64,000 nt of DNA from Eremochloa ophiuroides (lineage: Eukaryota > Streptophyta > Magnoliopsida > Poales > Poaceae). The stretch covers positions 7,969,034-8,033,033 of the forward strand of contig JAHLJS010000006.1 of NCBI GenBank assembly GCA_038502445.1. The letters run 5' to 3'. Each line of letters begins with the position of its first letter. The first letter of the stretch is position 1. Of this stretch, positions 35,301 to 46,400 are shown piece by piece. A program made the translations under genes and the position numbers. The notes beneath the pieces are model-generated. The model made no database searches. It had not been told where the DNA came from and saw only the letters and a program-made list of their open reading frames with translations.

Positions 35301-36300
35301 CCGGGCACCACGGCTCACACCAACAAGTCCCAACGACGCGCAAGGGAGCCTCCAGGCAAGGTGCAAGACGGATTGGGTGGTGGGGGATGGTAGACGGCGG
35401 ACGCGACCGAAAACCGAGAAGAACTCGCCGGTGGCTGGGAAGAAGAAAAAGAAGGAAAGAAGGCCGCCGGCACCTATATAGGAAGGGAAACGGGTTGGAG
35501 AGGGAGAAGGAGAAGCCCGCGAGTCAACTTTGCCATCGTGGGAGCAGGAACGCGCAAGGACGGGCCGGCGTCACTCGGCCACGCCGGCGGCGTGCGAACA
35601 GGGGAGGGAGGACGAAGCCCATCCCCCGGCTACTGTAGCTCTACATACTCCACTTTTGTCTTTTGTACAAATATCTCCCAAATTTGTGTATAAAAATTAA
35701 AAACCACAAATACCAAAGTTGTAGCATTTTTCCTGCTGAACATTTTTGATTTTCGGATCTACCCCAAATTCGGCCAAATTTGAAAACTATGGAAAAGGGG
35801 GTGAAATGGGTTTTTGAATTTCAAACTAAAATCTAGAAATTACTTTTGATTTTTCTCAAGAACTTGAAAAATGGCTAAAATAGAAGTTGTTCCCCTCAGA
35901 GAGCTTTACAACTTTCATTAAGGAAGTTTTGTCAGATTCCAATTAATTTTTGAAATGGCATTTCAAATTCAATTTTTTTTTATTTCACTGTTTTGAGTTA
36001 AATTCAAATTTTCATAACAGAACTTCAAAATCTCCAAAAATAAAAGTTGTCACATTTAAATATATCTACAACTTTCATTAAAGGATCACCCCCAGATTCC
36101 TTCTAGATTTTGAATTAGGGTTTTGGGGCTAAATCTAGGGTTATTTCAAATATGCAATTAGGATTTTAAATTTTCAATCCAATACTTTATCAATCCAAAC
36201 CACTCTAGGTCCCTAAGCACAATCATATGCAAATTAATTAAGTTAAATATGATGACATGGCAGGTTATTTATTTCGTAATACCCAGGGTATTACAGAAAG
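32386..36300 (-). mobile_element. Solo LTR B (minus strand) with GAAAG target duplication
   Basis: The LTR is 32391-36295 (3905 bp). On the minus strand it begins TGTAATACCCTGGGTATTAC and ends GGTTCTGTTACA. GAAAG flanks it at 32386-32390 and 36296-36300. Segments match the LARD LTR in reverse orientation, for example the block around GAACCACTTTTCGGGGTAGG at 33069 and the block of C-rich sequence before it. The GC-rich centre is at 34560-35640. There is no internal region, so it is a solo LTR. Confidence 0.9.
36276..36294. promoter_or_regulatory. Palindrome at start of solo LTR B
   Basis: GTAATACCC (36276-36284) and GGGTATTAC (36286-36294) form a perfect 9-bp inverted repeat around one base. 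Relative to the LARD palindrome, the C-to-T change in one arm is matched by G-to-A in the other. Confidence 0.85.
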
Positions 36301-36567
36301 TCTCCACACGATGGAGTTTATGAGCTTGCAATGCCGCTTTCTGTGACCATATTAATTTCATGAACTTTGCTTTTGGTTTAAATATCACTTTAACGTTGGT
36401 ATTAGATTTTATAGTATTGTTATCTTATCATGTGATGAATATGTTTTTATTAAATTTAGTTGTCCCATGACAACGCACGAACAAGCTACCTAGTAATAAT
36501 ACAAGATTCTTGCCATAAAAACCCTTCATCCTATCCTTTCAAAAAAAAACCCTTCATCCTATCTTTA

Positions 36568-36788
36568 CCTCCGTACCTGTATTACTTGTCATTTTGGACA
36601 ATAACACGGTCTTTAAAACATAATTTTGACTTCATATTTCTAAAAAGTATTTATTAAAAACTGATATATTCAAGACAAATCTATCTATATCGTTTCACAT
36701 TTTAAAACTCAACTTATTCATGATTTATATTCGCAATGTTTGACCAAAACCATGTCTAAAACGACAAGTGTTATGGACACGAAGGGAG
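36568..36788. mobile_element. Stowaway-like MITE, diverged ends
   Basis: The left end CCTCCGTACCTGTATTACTT and the inverted right end ACACGAAGGGAG are flanked by TA at 36566-36567 and 36789-36790. CTTGTCATTTTGGACAA near the left has an inverted match near 36760. Confidence 0.72.
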
Positions 36789-36903
36789 TACTATTTACTA
36801 TTAATACATATAGTCCACTTGTTTCTGATATATTTTCTTGGTTTTTTATTGAAACCGGCCATAAGCTTACAACTTGCTTTTCTCTATTTTGATATTTATT
36901 ATT

Positions 36904-37136
36904 CTCTTCATCCCACAAATAATTGTAAACCTATGACTTCTACCATTCTTATTTGATTGTTCGTCTTATTTAATTTTTTATTCAAATAATAAAATTATTA
37001 AATCATTATAAAAACATCTCCAACGATATATTAAGTTGTAACAAAACAAATAGATTTATTAAATTTTTTAAGTAAAATGGATGGTCAAAAAAGAACAATA
37101 GAAGTGAAATATTTATAATTATTTGTGAAATGGAAG
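36904..37136. mobile_element. Degraded Stowaway-like MITE
   Basis: The left CTCTTCATCCCACAAATAAT matches the inverted right end, ATTATTTGTGAAATGGAAGTAG. The AT-rich interior repeats the family's body (CATTATAAAAACATCTCCAA). The target duplication is not clean. Confidence 0.65.
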
Positions 37137-37337
37137 TAGTAGTTGACTTACAATATGCTACTATTATACTTGCTTTGAGTTTTTTGCCCCATGGATTTTA
37201 TAAAAGTCAAGCAAATGGTTTCTAATAAAAAATAAAAAGTCAAGCAAACCCGAAACGTATTTAACGCAGCCGGTTAACGTGTCCATCGGACGCCACAAGT
37301 TGACGTGAGGCCTGCAACATTGCGCATCAGGATCTAC

Positions 37338-37345
37338 CACGTGTC
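37338..37345 (+). promoter_or_regulatory. ABRE/G-box motif upstream of raffinose synthase
   Basis: CACGTGTC contains the ACGTGTC core bound by ABA-responsive bZIP factors. It lies about 735 bp upstream of the TATA box. The role is inferred from the motif alone. Confidence 0.4.
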
Positions 37346-37609
37346 GCATGGGACCGGTTCGGCTGTTGTTTCGCACCAATGGTGCCTGTTGTTTGGAAAT
37401 GCTAGCGTTTGTCCCTTCCTTGCTTCAAAAAAAAAAAAAAAAAAAAGATGCAAACAACAAAATGGCATTTCCAACACTAGGATCGCCTTTTCCTTGTCGA
37501 GGAGACAAAATCGTATATCCACACACATGGAGCTCTAGTATCCATACTTAGAGCATTTCGTGATATGTAAATCTCGCCAAATTTACACAAGAAAATCCTA
37601 AAGCAGATA

Positions 37610-37748
37610 CTCCATCCGTTTTAATACTATTGGAAAGATTTTTAGTTTTTTAATAAATTTATTTGAAGATACAAATATTACATTTACTTTATATAAATCG
37701 AGATAAACTTACATAACGAAAACCACAAATATTATGTGACGGAGGGAG
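37610..37748. mobile_element. Short Stowaway-like MITE
   Basis: CTCCATCCGTTTTAATA at the left and ATGTGACGGAGGGAG at the right are inverted, 139 bp overall. TA precedes it; the right flank is TTTA, so the duplication is imperfect. Confidence 0.75.
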
Positions 37749-37968
37749 TTTAGCTGCCATTTACTGTGGGAGTGGATCAAGAGGAATGGAAACAAAATCT
37801 CTGGTCATCACATAGCAACGCTATCTGCTATTGATGACAGAAAATCCGTATGGAGAGCACAAGTGACAGCATAATTTGGAGGTTTCCTTCCGAAACAATA
37901 GTTGCGAATGAAAAAAAAAGGAGCGCGGATTAATTAGCGGCCGAAGCTTGGTCCACACGCGGGTAGAG

Positions 37969-37974
37969 GTCGGT
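37969..37974 (-). promoter_or_regulatory. DRE/CRT core upstream of raffinose synthase
   Basis: ACCGAC on the minus strand, about 100 bp upstream of the TATA box. This is the core site of drought/cold DREB factors. Six bases occur often by chance. Confidence 0.3.
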
Positions 37975-38072
37975 GGAAAAATACTATGTTTCCATATGCA
38001 GTAACGCGCCTGAAAACCATTCCATTTTTTCTGAGTACTACGGGCTCCCTCATGGGCCCCGCACGAAACCTC

Positions 38073-38079
38073 TATAAAA
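38073..38079 (+). promoter_or_regulatory. TATA box of raffinose synthase gene
   Basis: TATAAAA lies 160 bp before the ATG, in a good position for a start site near 38105 and a 5' UTR of about 130 bases. Confidence 0.7.
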
Positions 38080-38232
38080 TTGGTGCCATAGGCCGCCAAG
38101 GTTTCAGCAAAGCATCATCAATCTCTAGAACCCTGCAAACCAAAGCCTAAACCAACGCAATTCTCTAGAGCACTCTAGCTCGCCAGAGGAGCGCCACAAG
38201 CCAAGGCCAGAAGGGCCACTAGTGCCATCGCC

Positions 38233-41200
38233 ATGGCTCCCAACCTCAGCAAGACGACGACGCCCGCTGGCCTCCTCGGCGACGAGGCGGCCCCGGTGGA
38301 GGGCCTGAAGCTGCCGTCGCGGTTCACGCTTAAGGGCAAGGACCTGGCCGTCGACGGGCACCCGTTCCTGCTGGACGTGCCGGCCAACATCCGGCTCACC
38401 CCGGCGTCGACGCTCGTGCCCGCCGCGGCGCACGGCGGCAGCTTCCTCGGCTTCGACGCGGCGGAGGCCAAGAGCCGGCACGTGGTGCCCGTCGGCAGGC
38501 TCCGTGACATTCGGTTCATGAGCATCTTCCGCTTCAAGGTGTGGTGGACCACCCACTGGGTGGGGAGCAGCGGCAAGGACGTGGAGAACGAGACGCAGAT
38601 GATGGTGCTCGACCGCTCCGGCGGCGGCCGGCCCTACGTGCTGCTGCTCCCCATCATCGAGGGCTCGTTCCGGGCCTGCCTCGAGGCCGGCAAGGTGGAT
38701 GACTACGTGGACATGTGCGTGGAGAGCGGGTCGTCGGCGGTGCGCGGCGCGGCGTTCCGGAGCGCGCTGTACCTGCACGCCGGCGACGACCCGTTCCAGC
38801 TGGTGTCCGACGCCGTGCGGGTGGTCCGCGCGCACCTGGGCACGTTCCGGACCATGGAGGAGAAGACGCCGCCGCCGATCGTGGACAAGTTCGGGTGGTG
38901 CACGTGGGACGCCTTCTACCTCAAGGTGCACCCGGAGGGGGTGTGGGAGGGCGTGCGGCGCCTGGCGGAGGGCGGCTGCCCGCCGGGGCTGGTGCTCATC
39001 GACGACGGCTGGCAGTCCATCTGCCACGACGACGACGACCCGGCAGGCGGCGAGGAAGGCATGAACCGCACCTCCGCCGGCGAGCAGATGCCGTGCCGCC
39101 TCATCAAGTTCCAGGAGAACCACAAGTTCCGGGAGTACAAGAAGGGCGGGATGGGCGCGTTCGTGCGGGAGATGAAGGCGGCGTTCCCGACGGTGGAGCA
39201 GGTGTACGTGTGGCACGCGCTCTGCGGTTACTGGGGCGGCCTCCGCCCCGGCGCGCCCGGCCTGCCGCCGGCCAAGGTGGTGGCGCCCAAGCTCTCGCCG
39301 GGCCTCCAGCGCACCATGGAGGACCTCGCCGTCGACAAGATCGTCAACAACGGCGTCGGCCTCGTCGACCCCAAGCGCGCGCACGAGCTGTATGAGGGAT
39401 TGCACTCGCATCTCCAGGCCTCCGGCATCGACGGCGTCAAGGTCGACGTCATTCACGTAAGTCTTCTCCCCGCCTACTACTCTTTTTTTTTTTTTTTGTC
39501 AAATCTGTTCTAGATTATAGATTAGCAGAAGATTAGGTTGTGAAACCTTACCAACTAGATTGTGCGATTTCCATTTAATTTAATGGTGCACGTGACTGGG
39601 TGCATTCGAGATGTCTCCGGAATCCGGATGTGCCCGGCACGGCAGGTCAGGATCCAACTAGTGGGGCACACACTGTAGTACTATTTTTTAAAAAGAACCT
39701 CTTCGGGTTGATTCTAGACTTATTAGTACAGTATCATGTGTGGTGCTTTGTGTTTTTTTAATAAACTCGTGGTGCTTGTGCTGCCGCATCCTGGCCTATA
39801 TTTTCCTAATAGTACGTGATAGAGATGATTCGTTAATTCGTTTAAATGCAGTCGTTTTAGTACAAATTAATTCTGCAAGAAACTGAAAACAGTACGTGAA
39901 ATCGTCCGTCGTAATCCAACGGACAGCTGACAGTTTCTTATTTCTTTTAGAAAGCTTTAATAATTTGTCACAGTTTTATATTCAATTGTCCATGGAATTG
40001 ATACTATTGACAGTAGACAGTTTCGGACGCCATCAGTAGTAGTTAGTATTATCCATCCTTTCCACCGGGAATCCAGTATTATCCTGTTTGAGCTTAATGA
40101 GGAGTAACATTAGAGAAAGAAGTGATCTTGATGTTGTTGATTGATCTTCAGTAAAACCAGTCTTAGGCACAGGCTTGCTAACGATGGTGGTACGTGTGTG
40201 CTTGGTGGTGCAGTTGCTGGAGATGCTGTGCGAGGAGTACGGCGGGCGCGTGGAGCTGGCCAAGGCCTACTTCGCCGGTCTGACGGCGTCGGTTCGGCGG
40301 CACTTCGGCGGCAACGGCGTGATCGCGAGCATGGAGCACTGCAACGACTTCATGCTGCTGGGCACGGAGGCGGTGGCGCTGGGTCGCGTGGGCGACGACT
40401 TCTGGTGCACGGACCCCTCCGGCGACCCCAACGGCACCTTCTGGCTGCAGGGCTGCCACATGGTGCACTGCGCCTACAACTCGCTGTGGATGGGCAACTT
40501 CATCCACCCGGACTGGGACATGTTCCAGTCCACGCACCCCTGCGCCGCCTTCCACGCCGCCTCCCGCGCCGTCTCCGGCGGGCCCGTCTACGTCAGCGAC
40601 GCCGTGGGGCAGCACGACTTCGCGCTGCTCCGCCGCCTCGCGCTCCCCGACGGCACCATCCTCCGGTGCGAGGCCCACGCGCTGCCGGCGCGCGACTGCC
40701 TCTTCGCCGACCCGCTCCACGACGGCCGCACCGTGCTCAAGATCTGGAACGTCAACCGCTTCGCCGGCGTCGTCGGCGCATTCAACTGCCAGGGCGGCGG
40801 GTGGAGCCCCGAGGCGCGCCGGAACAAGTGCTTCTCCGAGTTCTCGGTGCCCCTGGCCGCGCGCGCCTCGCCGGCCGACGTCGAGTGGGGGAGCGGCGGC
40901 GCCGGCGTCAGCGTCAAGGGAGTCTCCCAGTTCGCCGTGTACATGGTCGAGGCCAGGAAGCTGCGGCTGCTGCGCCCCGACGAGGGCGTCGACCTCACGC
41001 TGGAGCCCTTCACCTACGAGCTCCTCGTCGTCGCCCCCGTGCGCGTCATCTCGCCGGAGCGGGCCATCAAGTTCGCGCCCATCGGGCTCGCCAACATGCT
41101 CAACGCCGCCGGCGCCGTGCAGGCGTTCGAGGCCAAGAAGGACGCGGGCGGCGTCACGGCGGAGGTGGCCGTGAAGGGCGCCGGGGAGCTGGTGGCGTAC

Positions 41201-41335
41201 TCGTCGGCGAGACCCAGGCTCTGCAAGGTGAACGGCGACGAGGCCCAGTTCGCGTACAAGGACGGCATGGTCACCGTCGACGTGCCGTGGTCGGGGTCGA
41301 GCTCCAAGCTGTGTCGCGTCGAGTACGTCTACTGA
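38233..41335 (+). CDS. RFS: Raffinose synthase (galactinol-sucrose galactosyltransferase)
   Basis: The exons are 38233-39456 and 40214-41335, a phase-0 GT-AG intron, giving 781 residues, the usual size for plant raffinose synthases. The enzyme moves galactose from galactinol to sucrose to make raffinose in the cytosol, a sugar linked with seed desiccation and stress tolerance. It belongs to the GH36-like family. Conserved blocks are FRFKVWWTTHWVG (about 99-111), KFGWCTWDAFY (about 219), LIDDGWQSICHDDDD (with the raffinose-synthase-type insert after it), GVKVDVIH (nucleophile Asp405, just before the intron) and VGDDFWCTDPSGD (acid/base region near 469-470). The start matches the rice enzyme's MAPNLSK. 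The sequence is close to, but not identical with, rice as I recall it. No lesions are seen. Long frames on the opposite strand only reflect extreme third-position GC. Confidence 0.96.
39457..40213 (+). other. Raffinose synthase intron
   Basis: A 757-bp AT-rich intron from GTAAGT to TTGGTGGTGCAG. No nested element is recognised. A T-run at 39482-39498 is the only simple repeat. Confidence 0.9.
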
Positions 41336-43424
41336 GCCGGGACGGGCGGATGACTCTGCTCCCGCACCATTGCCCTGCTCAGGCCGCAATAATCAAATGT
41401 TTAGAGCTCACCAAGTTTTATAGCTCTAACAGTTTACTTTTGTTTGTCAATCTGCTCTTTTTTTTTTGGGTAAGAATTCTATTCTAAGGTGTGAATTAAT
41501 GAGTGCTTTCTTTAATTTCTGGTTAGTTCTGAATTGAGCACTACATGAACATCTTAATGGATTCTACTGTTGAAGAATGTGCGCGTGTAACCAGTATGAG
41601 CGTTCCTGGCACGAAGTGGCAACAATGGCAAAGGCCGCTGAGACAAACTGATAAAAATTCAAGTCTCAAAATTGGCAGACCAAAATTCAAGTCTAACGAT
41701 TCGTCCATCTCTCCCAAGTGGCGCTGCTACTCTCTTTTTTCACCTTTCCTGCTCTATTCCTCTTCTTCCACCTGAGTAAGACAGCAGCAAGCCAGCAACA
41801 GAGGATATCCTGGAACAAATTAGCCTAGCAGCCAGCAACAGATTGTCCTCACGTCAATGCCCGCTGCTCTTCCATGTGAATCGAACACACACCTACACGG
41901 CTACACCAGCTTCAGACACAAACCAATCTGAGCAAACCCCAGCTCCAGTTTCCCACACGCGAAATCCAATCTAAGCAACGGAAGCTACAAATTTCCTCCG
42001 TCAGCTTCTCTGTCTCCCATCCACCGAGCAGCCAGTAGTTGCCTTGGCCATCTTCTCTGACGCCCCAGAAGCAAGAAACAAGCACCCTTCCTCTTGCTGA
42101 CGCCAAGCATCAGAACACCCATACAATCCGGCCCATCTTTCTTTCTTGATTCAGTCCCCTTGAAGCAATAAGCCAACAACTCCTTTCCTCTTCGCTCCAC
42201 CTCCTAGCAAATCGATAAATATGAAGCTGCCGCATCACTCCACGCCAAGAATGAGCTCCACCCGCATCTGTCTCTGATTGGACTCTGGCCAACACTCTCC
42301 GGGGGGCAGCGCCGGGCCTCCTCATTCACATCTTCAGGGCTTGTTTGGATAGAACCCAGGATGAGTTCCTGGGCATTTCAGCTGCCTGTGACTTGCCCGT
42401 ACTCCTAACTGGTAGCAAGATTGGCTGACCATGCGATGCAAGTATGTTTTTCATGTCCTTGTTTGGTTGCATTTGGTTCACGAGCTGCCTCTGCCTGTGT
42501 ACAGGAATAGCACTAGGACTTTCCTGCAGATACGATGACAAGCAAGAGGAAGTTCCTGAATACCCCGGTCTGGTTCCTACTTCCTAGCACGAAGCACCAA
42601 CAATGGCAAAGTCCGATTTCCTTTTTTAGAAAGCGAAGTCCAGATGAAAGTCCAACTCCCAAAATTAGCGCAAATTGGCAGACAAACAAAACTTGAAATA
42701 ATTTGCATACATTTCAAATATACACCACATATTTCATTGCATCAATATACGCTGAATTTAGAGTTTAGCATGTCAATTTCTGTGTCATCATCTTCGCAAG
42801 CCAATTCAGGCAGCCACGATTCAATTGTTGCCTTGTTGGTAGCTGGATATGCAGGACTATACAGTACAAGCGGGTTTCGTTACTCTAACGTTGATATTGG
42901 TCAGGCCACACAGCTATCTAAATTTTATTTTTACTTCCCATGGATGGGCTTCTATCTTAGGAATGGTCAATAATATTAAACTCCTTTTTTATTATAGGAT
43001 TTGCTCACACGTTGATATCTTGTGAGCAAATATTATAATAGTGGTGTACTTATGCTTCCTTCTTTGAAAAAGGAGCAGCGAGAACTTTCCTCTATTAGCT
43101 ATAATAATAAAAAAAACAGAGGAAAAAGCTTCAAAAAAGAAAAAGAAAAAAGGAAAAAAGAAGAATGGAAGGAGGCAGGAGCAGAACAAGGTGAAGCCTG
43201 ATCTGCTAAAGAATGGACCAGCAAACAGGAGCCCAGATGCAGCCCAGCCCAAGTAACATTCGAATTGCAGAGCTGGAGGCCCGGAGCAAAGCGAACCGAC
43301 GCGGCGCTTGCTTGTTTGTCCCCATCCGGAATCCTCTTCCGCCCCCCTTGCCCTCCGTCCTCACCTGACCACCATCTCCAGCTCCATCCGCACCCAGCTC
43401 TCCACCAACCGACGCGGCGAGGAG
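41336..43424. other. Intergenic between raffinose synthase and FLOE-type gene
   Basis: It contains no supported gene. A short sequence around GGCACGAAGTGGCAACAATG at 41610 recurs in altered form near 42590 (GCACGAAGCACCAACAATGG), with the element-like edge GGGCTTGTTTGGATAGAACC at 42338 between them. A purine-rich run lies at 43110-43180. The 5' UTR of the next gene probably starts near 43260. Confidence 0.5.
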
Positions 43425-46400
43425 ATGAACGCGTCGCAGTTCATGGACAAGCAGATCCTCGGCCTCGCCGCCTCCGCCTCCCCTTCCGGCGGCGGCGGCG
43501 GCGGTGCGGGGGCCGGTGGGAGCGTGGATCTCAGCGATCTGATGATCCCGATCCCCCAGGAGGACGGCGAGGACCGCCTCCGTCGCCGGCGTAGCAGCAG
43601 CAGCGTCAACGGGACCGCAGACGACATGCTACCTAGCTACGACTTCCAGCCCATCCGCACCGCCGCCGCCCCCGCGCCGCCCCAGGCCTCGTGGGGGTCG
43701 CTCGACTCCAAGGCACCCTCCGCCTCCGCCTCAGCCGCCGCCTCGTCATACAACCTCAAGGTATGACCCCCGCTGTTCTGATCGGCGGTGGTGCTCCCGC
43801 TAGATCTCCCGAGTCCCGATCTCGTAGTGCTCTGTGGCTGTTTCGCTGAGTCGAACGTGGGCCCGAACTTTTTATCCTTGTATAGGTCATCACTTATCAG
43901 GCGTGTACTAGTTTGGTTAGAGAACTTTTAACTCATAATCACTGTTGAGATTCGCAAATTGCAATTACTTACTGATTGTGTGCTCCATATGTTGATTTGT
44001 TCGTAATCGAAATGGGATGGATGGGCAGAGAAGACCGACCATTTTTTGTTGCCTGTTTCAATTGAGTGAGCATAGTCAACTGATAAGCTTAATTGCATGC
44101 AACCCACACCAGACTCTCGTGAAACATATTTTGAATGATTATCTTTTGATACACACTAATGTCTCCATGACTCAGTGCTAATCTGTTAGATAGAGACTCT
44201 ACAGACAACATGTCATATTGGTGTCGCTAGTAAATCAGTGCTGTCAAATTGTGTTCATAGTTTTTCTCTGCCAGAAACTACACATGTTTTTGTTGATAGA
44301 CTGTTATAAGATATTGTACATGGACAGCTGGATAGCTTCACCCACTGTTCCCTATTTGAACTAAGCACACCCGAGTTGTAAAATGGTTCCCCATTTCTCC
44401 TATCTAGCAAGTTACCTATACTCCTCACTCTTTTTCTGCCAAGTTCAATTACATAGTTAGCTATACTCTTGACCCCTTTCTCGGCCAAGTTCGATTGCAT
44501 TGTTTAATGCTTAATTAGTTATTACTGTGATTTAAATTTACCAAGTATCAGCTATCTATTGATATGTTCGAAATAGGCATCAGTTCCAGGTTTATTGACT
44601 TGTAAAGTCAAGATCTATTTATATAATTGAAGCATGTGTGTGTACTGTGTTTCTTTGAAAGACCAAGTTAACTGTTCGTCATTGATCGTTCAAAACTTCA
44701 AAGTGATGACACCAATAACCTCTCCTTTATTACATACTTACATCTTTCTTATGCTGGATAGAGTGCTGGTATATTGGAGCCACATGTGCTGAAGAAAGTT
44801 AGTCATGAGGAAGACAGGAGTAACTTTCCTACAGTTACTATGGCAGACATTGATCGAACCATGAAGAAGTACTTTGATAACCTTTTGCATGCACTGGAAG
44901 GTGTAAGCTCAAGGCTTTCACAGATGGAGGGTAGAACGCACCAACTCGAAAACTCTGTTGATGAGTTGAAGTTAACAATTGGTAACTACAGTGGTAGCAC
45001 TGATGGAAAACTCAGGAACCTTGAGAACATGCTCAGGGAGGTAGGTTATCTGTGACTCTCCCTTCGTTAGCCTGCTAGTCGTTCCTCTAATGTATGCTGG
45101 AAAAGTTCTGTAACGGAATAACAAACATTTATGCATTCTTTGAGTGACTACACATTCTATAGGCCTGTTTCATGTTACTGTTTTTATTCACCACCATATT
45201 ATATAGATAGCGTTTGCATCCAAGTGGAGGATTTTTCATGTTTCTTCATGTTTATTTCTGCAACGTTATATCATCATTTACGTAGTCATTGATTGTGGCA
45301 GCACATATGATTAAGCAAGATAGTCCATATATGTTTGTTTGCTAATTTGACTTACATGCTTTTCTGTCTCTTGTTCATTGTTGGTACTACATAGGCCTAT
45401 ATGATGCTTGCTCACTGTTGGTCATTGTTGTTCCCATGCTGTACTTGTTAGATTGATGTTCCAATTTTATGAAGTTGACTTATGAGATGCAAATTAAGCA
45501 TACTTACTGGTGTCCCTCACAGTCAATATAACTGCATATATTTACTTGTATGGATTTTAAGGTCTTAGTTAGAAGATCGATCCAGTCATACATAAATAAG
45601 ATGATTAGGTTGCCTCTTTGGATAAATACTCATTAACATCCGAACGTTCTGTACCTTGGCTTTTCTTTTTTACTTGTGTGAGTCTTGTTGCTTGGTAAAA
45701 TGACCACTCATGGGTTATATTATCCTGTATTATTAGTCCTATGAATATATGGCCGTCGTAAAAGAATACGGCAGCAAATTAAGCTCTTCATAATGTGCAG
45801 GTCCAAGCAGGTGTGCAGATTTTGCGAGACAAGCAGGAAATTGTTGAGACACAGCTCCAACTTGCGAAGCTCCAGACAACAAAAACTGATACCCAGTCAT
45901 TGGAAAATAGTGGGTCTGGGCAGGCTGGCTCACAGCAGCAGCCGGCAGCTCCTCCACAAGCAGCCATTCAGCCACAGCATCAAGTTCTAACCCCTTCGCA
46001 ACCACCTGCACTTCCCACTCTTCCTGCTCCAAATGCACCACCTCCACCTGCAACGCTTCAAAGCCAACCACCACCACAGTTTCCAAGCCATTTACAGCAT
46101 TCACAGGTGTCATCAGTACCTTCTGTTGCGACGGTTCCCTCAGTTCCAGCTTTACCAAGGGATGTTTACTATGCTCCATCTTCTCAGCCAACTGAAACCT
46201 TGCACCAGCAGTATCAACCTCCGCCAGTTCCACAGCCACAGGCACCTCCTGCACCACCTCAGCAGTACCAATCCCAATCCCAGTTCCCTCAATATTCACA
46301 GCCACCGCAGCCAGCAAATGTTAACCCTCCAGCTCCCCATATGCCCCCTGCACCCCAGCAACCAGAGGAAACTATGCCTTATGCGCCGCCTCAGAGCTAT

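Larger units (their letters stand above)
11209..36493 (+). mobile_element. Candidate gene-capturing Helitron, interrupted by three LTR-derived insertions
   Basis: The 5' end TCTATATTATTATACTCAC follows an A at 11208. The 3' end CTAG (36490-36493) precedes a T at 36494, as expected for insertion between A and T. Shortly upstream of CTAG is TCCCATGACAACGCACGA, which resembles the degenerate terminal hairpin of rice Helitrons (CCCGTG...CACGGG type). Removing solo LTR A with the nested LARD, and solo LTR B, leaves about 4.3 kb. That remainder carries pieces of two unrelated host genes in the same orientation, which is a hallmark of Helitron capture. Both termini are short motifs, so the boundaries are tentative. 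Confidence 0.5.

Noticed and set aside
12907..36295. Solo LTRs A and B as the two LTRs of a single minus-strand element
   Set aside because: They have different target duplications (GTTTG and GAAAG), different lengths and clear sequence divergence; each is flanked by its own duplication.
38125..39456. A 443-codon open frame antisense to raffinose synthase exon 1, and similar long antisense frames over 40178-41389
   Set aside because: These arise from extreme third-position GC in the true gene; they have no domains and only low-complexity Arg/His/Val-rich content.
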